DNA of 63,701 nucleotides, from positions 1 through 63,701 of the forward strand of contig JACQZZ010000041.1 of assembly GCA_016213625.1 (NCBI GenBank), read 5' to 3'. Shown here in pieces: positions 15,576-23,292 of the stretch; the stretch's first letter is position 1; every line of letters begins with the position of its first letter. Below the pieces are notes generated by a model. The model saw nothing but the letters and a program-made list of their open reading frames with translations, ran no database searches and was not told the origin of the DNA. The DNA comes from Actinomycetota bacterium. Its GTDB lineage: Bacteria; Actinomycetota; Acidimicrobiia; Acidimicrobiales; Ilumatobacteraceae. Both the position numbers and the translations under genes were made by a program.

Positions 15576-17043
15576 CAGTGAGGTCCACCACGGTGCCCGT
15601 GCCCCGCGGCAGATCGCCCAGGCCGACCGCCTGGAAGTCTTCGGGTTCGCCCGGACGCATCACGATGGTGCCGTCCAGTTCGGTGGTCACCAGAGTGCGC
15701 ACGATCGACAGACCCAGACCCGTCGCCTGGTTCAGCTCGAACACCGGGTCGAGCGGGCGACCGTCGTTGACGACACGGATGCGCAGCAGGTGATCGTTGT
15801 TGTCGAGCACCACCACCACGTCGCCGCCCTTGCTGCCCTCGGGGAAGCCGTGATCGACGGCGTTCTGCAGGAGTTCGGTGAGCACCACCGACAGCGGCGT
15901 GGCCACGGTGCTCGGCAGGCGACCGCCCTCGCCCTGCACGGTGAAGCGCACGGGACGATCGGGTGACTGCAGGCCTTCCTCGGCCAGACGCAGCAGCGGG
16001 CGCACGATCTCGAGGAACGCGACGTCGTCGCCGGGTTCGCGAGACAGCGTCTCGTGCACCAGCGCGATGGTGCGGATGCGGCGCACGCTCTCGGCGACCG
16101 CGGCCTTCGCCTCGTCGGAGTTGAGTCGGCGGCCCTGCAGACGCAGCAGCGACGAGATGGTCTGCAGGTTGTTCTTCACCCGGTGGTGGATCTCGCGGAT
16201 GGTGGCGTCCTTGGACAGCAGCAGCCGGTCGCGCTTGCGCACCTCGGTGACATCGCGCAGCAACAGCACGCCGCCGGTGACCTCGCCGCCGGCCAGCACC
16301 GGCATGCAGCGAGCGAGCAAGGTGACATCGGGGGTCTGCTCGAACTCCTCGATGACGGGCAACCGGGTCTCGAACGCTCGGCGCACCGGGCTGTCGTTGA
16401 AGCCCAGTTCGGCCAGGCGCATGCCGGCTGCGTTGGCGCCGATGCCCACCCGGTGCAGCGCCGACGTGGCATTGGGCGATGCGAAGCGCACGCGGGCTTC
16501 CTCGTCGAGCACCATCACGCCGTCACCCACGCGAGGTGCCGCGCTGGAATCCGCGACCGGGCCGCTGAACGGGAACGACCCTTCGGCGATCATCGACGCG
16601 AACCGCTGGAACAGGCCGATGTAGGTGCGTTCGAGTTCGCCCGGCTGACGGCTCGAGCGGCTGGCCCATTCGCGGCTCAGCACCCCGAGCACCTTGTCGC
16701 CACAGCGAACGGGCGTGGCCATCATCCGCACGGTCTCGGGCACCGACTCGACGACGATCTCACCCTCGCAGATCTCGCCCGAGCTGAGCGCTTTGTCGAG
16801 CAACGGCAACTCGGTCTCGGCGGCGGTGCCGACGTAGTCGATCTGGTAGATCGTCTGGCCGGTGGCCGGGCGCACGTGAGCGATGACGATCCACTTGCCA
16901 TCGGTGCCGGGCACGTAGAGCAGCAGATCGGCGAACGACAGGTCGGCCAGCAGGCCCCACTCACCGATCAACCGTTGCAGGTGATCGATCTCTTCGCGGT
17001 TCAGGGACGTGTACTGCCGAGTGAGCTCGCCAAGCGTGGCCAT
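15565..17043 (-). CDS. pdtaS: Cytosolic sensor histidine kinase, PdtaS-like
   Basis: This 492-residue protein lacks membrane segments. Domains in order are a GAF-like sensor (about 20-155), a PAS domain (about 172-270), a HisKA_2 domain with the phospho-acceptor in REIHHRVKNNLQT (His about 286-287) and a HATPase with ELLQNAVDHGF. PdtaS of M. tuberculosis has the same layout and phosphorylates the ANTAR antiterminator PdtaR. No PdtaR gene is in this window. The ATG at 17043 lies 8 bases after CACACT, a weak leaderless match. Confidence 0.9.
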   Translation of the reverse strand: MATLGELTRQYTSLNREEIDHLQRLIGEWGLLADLSFADLLLYVPGTDGKWIVIAHVRPATGQTIYQIDYVGTAAETELPLLDKALSSGEICEGEIVVESVPETVRMMATPVRCGDKVLGVLSREWASRSSRQPGELERTYIGLFQRFASMIAEGSFPFSGPVADSSAAPRVGDGVMVLDEEARVRFASPNATSALHRVGIGANAAGMRLAELGFNDSPVRRAFETRLPVIEEFEQTPDVTLLARCMPVLAGGEVTGGVLLLRDVTEVRKRDRLLLSKDATIREIHHRVKNNLQTISSLLRLQGRRLNSDEAKAAVAESVRRIRTIALVHETLSREPGDDVAFLEIVRPLLRLAEEGLQSPDRPVRFTVQGEGGRLPSTVATPLSVVLTELLQNAVDHGFPEGSKGGDVVVVLDNNDHLLRIRVVNDGRPLDPVFELNQATGLGLSIVRTLVTTELDGTIVMRPGEPEDFQAVGLGDLPRGTGTVVDLTVPV

Positions 17044-17074
17044 GACCTCTGAGTGTGGCACGCGAGCGGGGGCA

Positions 17075-18256
17075 TCATCGCGATCCGTTCCCCAGCAGAT
17101 GCCCACCGAGTGCCAGCAGGCCCGCCAGATCGTGCACGTCGGACGGCAACGTGGGCACCACGGCGGTCACCGGTGCCGCGGTTTCCAGCTCGGCGCGCCG
17201 TTCGGCCTCGCGGCCGGCCACCACGGTGACATCGCGGAAGCGATCGGCCACCTCGACCAACACGTCGCGCACCTGCGCCGGACGCGATGACGCGGTCTTG
17301 GCCAACTCGCGTACCGCCGCGGCATCCGCCGCCACCTCGCGCAACTTCACCGCGGCCTTCGCCACCGCCGGCTGGCGAAGACCGGCCGGCAGTGTGCGGT
17401 TGAGCACCATCGCCCCGAGGGGCATGCGGCGACGTCGCAGCTCGTCGGCGAGGAACCTGGCCTCACGGGCCGGTGCGGCCTCGAGCGTGCTGACCACCAC
17501 GAACGTCGTGCGGTCGTCGGTGAGCAGTCGCTCGACCTCGGTGGCTCGCTGCACGAAGCCGGCCTCCATGGTCTGGAAGAGGATGAAGAACTCAGCGATG
17601 TCCTGCAGGAAACGTGAGCCGAGCACCCGATCGGCCACTTGGTAGAACGGCTTCGACGCCACCGTGAACAACCGCGACCGGTAGGGCACCGTGAGCCACT
17701 TCAGCAGGCGGCTGCCGAAGAACTCGCGCATGCGACCGGGCGCATCCAGCAGGTCGAGTGCGTTGCGCGATGGAGGGGTGTCGATGATGACCAGGTCGTA
17801 CCGACCCGATGCATGCAGGTCGTGGAGTTGCTCCATCGCGATGTAGTCGTGGCTGTTCACGAAGCGACCCGTGATGTTGCGGTACAGGGGGTTCGCCAAG
17901 ACCTGTTCGCGCAGGGTCGCGTCGGGCGCATGACGGCGGATGAGGTCGTCCCAACCAGCCTTCGTGTCGAGCATCGCCACCCACAGTTCACCGCGACACT
18001 CCACACCCGCTTCGGTGAAGGCGGTGTCGGGCACCTGCGACGCCGTGTTGCCGACGGCGCCAAGGCCCAGCGCGGTCGCCAGCCGACGTGCGGGATCCAC
18101 CGTGAGCACCAACACCCGTCCACCCAGCGTGGCCGCGGCTCGAGCGCCCATGGCGGCCGCGACGGTGGTCTTGCCGGTGCCGCCGCTGCCGCACACCACC
18201 ACCATCTCCTTCGCCGACAACAGGTCGGCAAGCGAGTACTTCGACGAGCGCGCCAT
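17075..18256 (-). CDS. Get3/ArsA-like ATPase, second member of a pair
   Basis: This 393-residue P-loop ATPase of the ArsA/Get3 group has the nucleotide loop GSGGTGKTT, in which the usual signature lysine position is Ser, and the switch region LVIIDTPPSRNALDLLDAPGRM. It starts one base inside the stop codon of the partner gene (TGATG), so the two are translationally coupled. The pair corresponds in arrangement to Rv3679-Rv3680 of Mycobacterium, which form a heteromeric Get3-like complex. Its cargo is unknown. Arsenite transport is unlikely because no ArsB or arsenic cysteines are seen. Confidence 0.88.
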   Translation of the reverse strand: MARSSKYSLADLLSAKEMVVVCGSGGTGKTTVAAAMGARAAATLGGRVLVLTVDPARRLATALGLGAVGNTASQVPDTAFTEAGVECRGELWVAMLDTKAGWDDLIRRHAPDATLREQVLANPLYRNITGRFVNSHDYIAMEQLHDLHASGRYDLVIIDTPPSRNALDLLDAPGRMREFFGSRLLKWLTVPYRSRLFTVASKPFYQVADRVLGSRFLQDIAEFFILFQTMEAGFVQRATEVERLLTDDRTTFVVVSTLEAAPAREARFLADELRRRRMPLGAMVLNRTLPAGLRQPAVAKAAVKLREVAADAAAVRELAKTASSRPAQVRDVLVEVADRFRDVTVVAGREAERRAELETAAPVTAVVPTLPSDVHDLAGLLALGGHLLGNGSR

Positions 18257-19200
18257 CAGGGCAACTCCGTGCGCAACTGGTCGGCGACGAGCGACACCAC
18301 ACGACGCCCGCTGGCCTTGGTGAACAGCTCGGGGATCTCGTGCACCGGCACATTGACGGGGAGCGACTCGCGCAACCTGGCGAGGTATTCGGTGGCGATG
18401 GCCCGACGCGACTCGGCAAGTCGTGCGGCGTGGAACACCGACGACACCCGGGCGCCGACAGCCTCCGCCAGGAGGGCCTGAGGAGCGGGTTCGCACAGCC
18501 GATCGAACACTGCTCGCTCGGCGGGCTCGAACCACTGCGGCAGCACCCGGTTGGCGAACACCGCCGCCACGTCGACCTCGGTGGTGGACTGCACCTTGCC
18601 GACCAGTTCGATGGTCTCGGTGATGGGCATCTCCTCCGGCGTGGTGACCACCACCAGACCGGTGCGTTGCGCATCGCCCAGGATGCTCAGCATCCACTCG
18701 GTCTGGTCGCGCACCGGCCCCACCTGCACCAGCTCGCGAATCGCCCGCGGCGCGTCGATCTGGGCGACGATGTGTCCGCTCGCCTCGGCGTCGACCACCA
18801 CCAGGTCGTAGTGACGCTCGCGCACCTCGAAGCAGATCTTGCCGATGGCGAGGATCTCCTTCACCCCGGGTGCCGCGTCGGCCACGAAGTCGAACGTGCG
18901 GGCCAGCGGACCGATGCGCCCCACCAACGGGATGCGCGCCACCACCCTCAGGTACTCACGCAGCGAGTCCTCGGTGTTCATGGCCATCGCCCACAGATGC
19001 GGTTGCACCTCGAGCGGTTCGAAGCGCAACGTGCTGACCTCGAACATCGAAGCCATCGCGCCCTTGGCATCCATCTCGCACACCAGGGTGCGCTTGCCGC
19101 GACGAGCAGCCAGGTCGGCGATGGCGGCGGCGGTGGTGGTCTTGCCCACTCCGCCCTTGCCCGTGACGAAGAGCAACTGCCGATCCAGCAGGTCGCTCAT
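18256..19200 (-). CDS. Get3/ArsA-like ATPase, first member of a pair
   Basis: This 314-residue ATPase has the canonical deviant Walker A GKGGVGKTTT near its start with the signature lysine intact, and DLVVVDAEASGHIVAQIDAPRAI as switch region. It is the first gene of the pair and should dimerise with the following ATPase, in which that lysine is Ser. An asymmetric complex, with one standard and one altered nucleotide site, is therefore likely. It starts 27 bases downstream of the end of rmlA on the same strand. Confidence 0.88.
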   Translation of the reverse strand: MSDLLDRQLLFVTGKGGVGKTTTAAAIADLAARRGKRTLVCEMDAKGAMASMFEVSTLRFEPLEVQPHLWAMAMNTEDSLREYLRVVARIPLVGRIGPLARTFDFVADAAPGVKEILAIGKICFEVRERHYDLVVVDAEASGHIVAQIDAPRAIRELVQVGPVRDQTEWMLSILGDAQRTGLVVVTTPEEMPITETIELVGKVQSTTEVDVAAVFANRVLPQWFEPAERAVFDRLCEPAPQALLAEAVGARVSSVFHAARLAESRRAIATEYLARLRESLPVNVPVHEIPELFTKASGRRVVSLVADQLRTELP

Positions 19201-19224
19201 CGGACGATCACCCGCGCGGGCCGT

Positions 19225-19248
19225 GCATCAGAACGTGAGTTCTGATGC
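19225..19248 (-). terminator. Hairpin overlapping the 3' end of rmlA
   Basis: GCATCAGAAC and GTTCTGATGC form a 10-bp perfect stem with a 4-base loop. The stem contains the last codons and TGA stop of rmlA. No T-run follows. Confidence 0.5.
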
Positions 19249-20124
19249 GGGGTCGATTCCCTCGGCCGCGAGGCGCAGAAGGTAGCTGCCGTAGGGGTTC
19301 TTGGCCATCGGCTCGGCGTTGGCCACCAACGTCTCGGCCGAGATCCATCCGGCGCTGAACGCGATCTCGTCGGGCGAGGCCACCTGCAGGCCCTGGCGCT
19401 TCTCGAGCGTGGCGACGAAGCTTCCGGCCTCGAGCAGCGAGTCGTAGGTGCCCGTGTCGAGCCAGGCGTAGCCGCGACCCAACAGCTCCATGTGCAGTTG
19501 CCCGCGCCGCAGATACTCGGCGTTCACATCGGTGATCTCGTATTCACCGCGGGGCGACGGCTGCAGGTTCGCCGCGATGTCGACCACCTGCTCGTCGTAG
19601 AAGTAGAGGCCGGTGACCGCGTAGTTGCTGCGCGGCTTGGCCGGCTTCTCCTCGATGGAGAGCACTTTGCCATCGCTGTCGACCTCGGCCACGCCGTAGC
19701 GCTCGGGGTCGTTCACGCGGTAGCCGAACACGGTGGCCCCCTGCGGCCGCGCGGTGGCTGCGGCCAGCTGCTGCACCAGCCCGTGACCGAAGAAGATGTT
19801 GTCGCCCAACACGAGCGCACTGGGGCCACCGGCCACGAACGGCGCGCCGATGACGAACGCCTGCGCGAGCCCGTTGGGCGTCTCCTGCACGGCGTATTCG
19901 AGCTGGATGCCCCACTGCGACCCGTCGCCCAGCAGTTGCCGGAAGCCGGCCTGCTCGTGCGGCGTGGTGATGACCAGCACCTCGCGGATGCCCGCGAGCA
20001 TGAGCGTGGTGAGCGGGTAGTAGATCATCGGCTTGTCGTACACGGGGAGCAACTGCTTGCTCACGCCGCGGGTGATGGGCCACAGACGGCTGCCGGTCCC
20101 CCCGGCGAGGATGATGCCCTTCAC
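19228..20124 (-). CDS. rmlA: Glucose-1-phosphate thymidylyltransferase
   Basis: This 298-residue nucleotidyltransferase begins [24 protein letters not shown] (the GTG start encodes Met), holding the GGxGxRL nucleotide-binding motif. [18 protein letters not shown] and [12 protein letters not shown] are RmlA hallmarks. It makes dTDP-glucose from dTTP and glucose-1-phosphate, the first step to dTDP-rhamnose for cell-wall glycans. The rmlB, C and D genes are not in the window. It follows the DUF3107 gene by 10 bases. A hairpin covers its stop codon. Confidence 0.93.
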   Translation of the reverse strand: MKGIILAGGTGSRLWPITRGVSKQLLPVYDKPMIYYPLTTLMLAGIREVLVITTPHEQAGFRQLLGDGSQWGIQLEYAVQETPNGLAQAFVIGAPFVAGGPSALVLGDNIFFGHGLVQQLAAATARPQGATVFGYRVNDPERYGVAEVDSDGKVLSIEEKPAKPRSNYAVTGLYFYDEQVVDIAANLQPSPRGEYEITDVNAEYLRRGQLHMELLGRGYAWLDTGTYDSLLEAGSFVATLEKRQGLQVASPDEIAFSAGWISAETLVANAEPMAKNPYGSYLLRLAAEGIDPASELTF

Positions 20125-20134
20125 GGCGTGTGGC

Positions 20135-20368
20135 TCAGCCGCCGAAGCCGATGCGACGGTCGCCCTCGGCGGTGCCGATCTCCACGAAGGCGATCTTGGC
20201 GGCGGCCACCGCGACGTCGCGGCCCTTCTTGTCGGTGAGCCAGAGCACGTCGACCGCGCCGGTGAGGGCGGCGTCGATCTTGGCCTTGACGGCCTCGCGA
20301 TCGATGTCGTCGGCCAATTCGATGGCGATGTCGCGAGCGGTCTGCGTGACGCCGATGCGTACGTCCAC
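20135..20368 (-). CDS. DUF3107 family small protein
   Basis: This 77-residue protein matches the actinobacterial DUF3107 family by its start [14 protein letters not shown] (GTG start), the central [24 protein letters not shown] and the end RRIGFGG. GGAAAGGA lies 5 bases before the GTG, which selects it over the very long upstream frame. Function is unknown; the domain is small, mixed alpha/beta and cytosolic. It opens a leftward operon with rmlA. Confidence 0.8.
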   Translation of the reverse strand: MDVRIGVTQTARDIAIELADDIDREAVKAKIDAALTGAVDVLWLTDKKGRDVAVAAAKIAFVEIGTAEGDRRIGFGG

Positions 20369-20456
20369 GTCGGTCCTTTCCAGTACGGAGATCGCTCCCA
20401 TGGTACCCGTGGGCTGCGGCGACACGGCGATGGCCGAATTCGTGGGGAAGGTGTCG

Positions 20457-20485
20457 TTGACGCCACTCCCACGAGCGTGCACGCT
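20457..20485 (+). promoter_or_regulatory. Promoter of the GlxA-type regulator (TTGACG-17-CACGCT)
   Basis: A -35 box TTGACG (20457-20462), a 17-base spacer and a -10-like CACGCT (20480-20485) end 6 bases before the ATG at 20492. It is the only head gene here with a recognisable -35 box. Confidence 0.5.
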
Positions 20486-20491
20486 GCACCC

Positions 20492-21478
20492 ATGGATCGT
20501 CCGACCGCCGCACCGCGCCACATCGTGATCGTGGCGTTCCCCGGGTTGCAGTCGCTCGACGCGGTCGGGCCGTTCGAGGTGTTCTCGACGGCGTCGCAGG
20601 TGGCCGAACACGCGGGGAGGCGCGGCTACCGCCTCAGCCTCGTGTCGTCCATCGGCGGCGCGGTGGTCGCCGAGAGCGGACTCGAACTGGCCACGCATTC
20701 GCTCCCCCACCCTGCTGAGCCCATCGACACGCTGGTGGTCGCGGGTGGAGGCGGCGTGTACGACGCCCGGCACGATCCGGTGCTGATGACCTGGCTGTCG
20801 GCCGTGGCTCCCCGCTGCCGACGCGTGACCACCGTGTGCACCGGAGCGTTCGTGGCCGCCGAGGCCGGATGGCTCGACGGGTGCCGCGCCACCACGCACT
20901 GGGCGCGTGCCGCTCGGTTGGCGAAGGAGTACCCGGCGGTCACCGTCGACCCCGACCCCATCTACGTGCGCGACGGCAACGTGTGGACCAGCGCGGGCGT
21001 CACGGCCGGCATCGACCTCTCGCTCGCGCTGGTGCAGGACGATCTGGGCACCGACATCGCCCAGACGACGGCTCGCTGGCTGGTGATGTTCCTCCACCGA
21101 CCCGGCGGTCAGACCCAGTTCGCAGCACCGGTGTGGGTGCCCCGCGCCGAGCGCTCCACGGTGCGCGCCGTGCAGGCGTTGGTGGAGGCGGCCCCAGGCG
21201 GCGATCATCGCGTGCCAGCCCTGGCTGCGGCCGCAGCGATGAGCGTGCGCCACTTCAGCCGAGTGTTCACCGCCGAGGTCGGCGAGTCACCCGGCCGCTA
21301 CGTGGAGCGGGTGCGCGTGGAGGCCGCCCGCCACGAGTTGGAGACCACCGACGACACCCTCGATGTCGTCGCCCGACGGTGCGGATTCGGCACGGCCGAG
21401 ACGTTGCGCCGCTCGTTCCAACGACGCCTCGGCGTCGCCCCCGATTCCTACCGACGGCGATTCCACACCGTCGCCTGA
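20492..21478 (+). CDS. GlxA-type AraC family transcriptional regulator with DJ-1/PfpI domain
   Basis: This 328-residue regulator has an N-terminal class I amidotransferase-like (DJ-1/PfpI) domain with the nucleophile-elbow Cys in [14 protein letters not shown] and the conserved TTHW segment. Its C-terminal AraC helix-turn-helix spans [26 protein letters not shown] and [20 protein letters not shown]. The N-domain probably senses a ligand rather than catalysing. The next gene, 39 bases downstream, encodes a free-standing paralogue of this domain and is the likely target. Confidence 0.88.
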   Translation: MDRPTAAPRHIVIVAFPGLQSLDAVGPFEVFSTASQVAEHAGRRGYRLSLVSSIGGAVVAESGLELATHSLPHPAEPIDTLVVAGGGGVYDARHDPVLMTWLSAVAPRCRRVTTVCTGAFVAAEAGWLDGCRATTHWARAARLAKEYPAVTVDPDPIYVRDGNVWTSAGVTAGIDLSLALVQDDLGTDIAQTTARWLVMFLHRPGGQTQFAAPVWVPRAERSTVRAVQALVEAAPGGDHRVPALAAAAAMSVRHFSRVFTAEVGESPGRYVERVRVEAARHELETTDDTLDVVARRCGFGTAETLRRSFQRRLGVAPDSYRRRFHTVA

Positions 21479-21517
21479 TCCCACCCTTCGATCACCGAGT
21501 TCCCGAAAGGACCCATC

Positions 21518-22171
21518 ATGCAGGTCGTCATCCCCCTCTTCCCTCGCTTCACCGCACTCGACGGCATCGGCCCGTACGAGGTGCTCCAGCGCATCCCGTC
21601 CATCGATGTCACGTTCATCGGCCACGAGCGTGGCGAGATCCGCAGTGAGAACGGATTCCTCGGCATCACCGCTGATGGCACGTTCGAGGACTTCCCCCAC
21701 CCGGACATCATCGTGTTCCCAGGTGGCGTGGGCACCCGTCCGCTCCAGCACGACGAGCGGGTCACCGACTGGCTGCGCACCGCGCACGAGACCACCATGT
21801 TCACCACGTCGGTGTGCACCGGCTCCATCGTGCTCGGCGCCGCTGGGTTGCTCGACGGGCTCACCGCCACGACGCACTGGTCGTGCTACCCCGAACTGCA
21901 GGCCACGGGCGCCACCCCGGTGGCCGACCGCGTGGTGGAACACCTCGATCGCCGCATCATCACTGCAGCGGGCGTGAGCAGCGGTATCGACATGGCGCTT
22001 CGGCTGGTGGAACTGCTCGTCGACCGCACCGCCGCCGAAGCCGCGCAGTTGATGATCGAGTACGACCCGCAACCCCCGTTCGCCTGCGGCAGCGTGGCCG
22101 CCACCGCCACTGCCGGCCGCACCGACGATGTCGTCGGCCGAGTCATCGAGTACGCCCAACTCCGCCAGTAG
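21518..22171 (+). CDS. DJ-1/PfpI family protein (isonitrile hydratase-like)
   Basis: This 217-residue protein has the DJ-1/PfpI fold with Cys in TTSVCTGSIVLGAAGLL and LDGIGPYEVLQ near the start, close to bacterial isonitrile (isocyanide) hydratases. Those convert isonitriles to N-formamides using the elbow Cys. A ribosome site GAAAGGA precedes the ATG. It is the structural gene beside a GlxA-type regulator sharing the same domain. The substrate is not proven; other DJ-1 activities are possible. Confidence 0.82.
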   Translation: MQVVIPLFPRFTALDGIGPYEVLQRIPSIDVTFIGHERGEIRSENGFLGITADGTFEDFPHPDIIVFPGGVGTRPLQHDERVTDWLRTAHETTMFTTSVCTGSIVLGAAGLLDGLTATTHWSCYPELQATGATPVADRVVEHLDRRIITAAGVSSGIDMALRLVELLVDRTAAEAAQLMIEYDPQPPFACGSVAATATAGRTDDVVGRVIEYAQLRQ

Positions 22172-22200
22172 CAGCCCCGGTCGGCCTGTCGCACCTGACG

Positions 22201-22278
22201 TTCTCGGGCTGATTCGTCCCAAACCTGCTTCTCGGTCTGATTCGTCGCGGCTTCCGAGACAGTCCCGGCTTCCGAGAC
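22201..22278. repeat. Two nested direct repeats in a gene-free stretch
   Basis: An 18-base unit TTCTCGGKCTGATTCGTC occurs at 22201-22218 and 22229-22246 with one mismatch and a 28-base period. A 13-base unit CGGCTTCCGAGAC occurs at 22248-22260 and 22266-22278 with an 18-base period. They follow the DJ-1 gene. In the remaining bases of the 331-base gap (22172-22502) I see no coding signal or hairpin. Confidence 0.6.
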
Positions 22279-22502
22279 GATGTGCGCCCAGATCACCAGC
22301 GCAGCACCTCCAGTGAAGTAGTGACATGAACAGGCGAACCGCAGCGCACAGTTGTCGACATCAGCGGGTTGGCGGGCCCGACCACACGGCCTCTCGCTTG
22401 CCGGCGTGAGTGGATTCCCACCCACGGGAGCGGTCTCGCTCAGAGATGAGCGGTTTCGAGCCCGACGATCGACCGCCAGAGCCTGACGGACCGGATCTGG
22501 GG

Positions 22503-23222
22503 TCAGACGCTGGTGGCGCAGAAGGTGTCGCCCTGCGGGATGGACTGCAGGGTGCTGACGTCGGCGTCACCGTAGAGCGCGGTGAGCATGCCCTTGACCA
22601 TGCCGCGGTCGACGGCGCAGATGACCGGGTGCTCGATGGCCACGTCGCCGAAGGGGCAATGGTTGTTGATGATGCGCAGCTGGTTGTTGCGCTGATCGGC
22701 GTGCGCCGCGAAACCGTGCGCCGTGAGCGCGTCGGCCACCGACTGCATCGCCGACCGCAGGCTGCGCTGTCCGGCGGCGAGATCGGCGCCGGTCATGCCC
22801 TGCGCCATGGCCTTGCCGTATTCCTGGCCCACTTCCTCGGCCATCACCTCGGCCTGCTCGCGTGGCAGCAGGCGCAGCGCGCGACCCAACAGCGACAGCA
22901 CGAGGTCGTCGCTGTGCACCGGCACATTGGTCACCGCCTCGATCTTGGCGTCGGCGGGCACGCGATAGTGCTTGCTGGGACGGCCGGCGCCCGCACCCTC
23001 GGCACGCTCGACGGCGACCTCGAGGTAGCCGCCAGCCGAGAGCTTGTCGAGGTGATGCCGGGCGACGTTGGGGTGCACGCCGAACCGTTCGGCCACCTGC
23101 GCTGCAGTGACACCGGCCTTCGACTCGCGGGCCATCAGGTAGATGCCACGGCGCGTGGGATCGCCGAACGCATCGGTGATGGCCGACACCGTGCTGGTGA
23201 AGGAAGGCGAGTTCGCGGGCAC
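22503..23222 (-). CDS. ArsR/SufR-like transcriptional regulator with Fe-S type cysteines
   Basis: This 239-residue protein has a winged helix-turn-helix (about residues 14-85, with VTAAQVAERFGVHPNVARHHLDKL) and a C-terminal domain with cysteines in NNHCPFGDVAIEHPVIC (Cys-X12-Cys) and a third in TFCATSV. SufR regulators of cyanobacteria and actinobacteria use such cysteines to bind an Fe-S cluster. It diverges from the Fe-S carrier gene mrp across 70 bases holding a near-palindrome. I infer that it senses Fe-S status and controls itself and mrp. The GTG start lies 6 bases after a TAGAAT -10 box. Confidence 0.82.
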   Translation of the reverse strand: MPANSPSFTSTVSAITDAFGDPTRRGIYLMARESKAGVTAAQVAERFGVHPNVARHHLDKLSAGGYLEVAVERAEGAGAGRPSKHYRVPADAKIEAVTNVPVHSDDLVLSLLGRALRLLPREQAEVMAEEVGQEYGKAMAQGMTGADLAAGQRSLRSAMQSVADALTAHGFAAHADQRNNQLRIINNHCPFGDVAIEHPVICAVDRGMVKGMLTALYGDADVSTLQSIPQGDTFCATSV

Positions 23223-23228
23223 GCCGGT

Positions 23229-23234
23229 ATTCTA
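23229..23234 (-). promoter_or_regulatory. -10 box TAGAAT of the SufR-like gene
   Basis: TAGAAT on the minus strand ends 6 bases before the GTG start at 23222, predicting a leaderless mRNA. Confidence 0.5.
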
Positions 23235-23235
23235 C

Positions 23236-23247
23236 CTATGCGCGTAG
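23236..23247. promoter_or_regulatory. Near-palindrome CTATGCGCGTAG between the SufR-like gene and mrp
   Basis: This 12-base dyad has one mismatched pair and sits directly upstream of the -10 box of the regulator gene. It is a candidate operator for the SufR-like protein. Confidence 0.4.
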
Positions 23248-23292
23248 TGGTAATTCGGACGCGCAGCCACGAACGCCCGACCGGAGACCACG

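Noticed and set aside
17075..19200. Arsenite efflux ATPase
   Set aside because: No ArsB, ArsR or arsenic-binding cysteines; the paired arrangement matches the Get3-like pair of Mycobacterium.
22201..22278. CRISPR array
   Set aside because: Only two copies of each of two different units, with unequal short spacers and no cas genes.
22321..22502. Short rightward reading frames in the gap after the DJ-1 gene
   Set aside because: They lack a ribosome site or leaderless -10 box and run into the convergent regulator gene.
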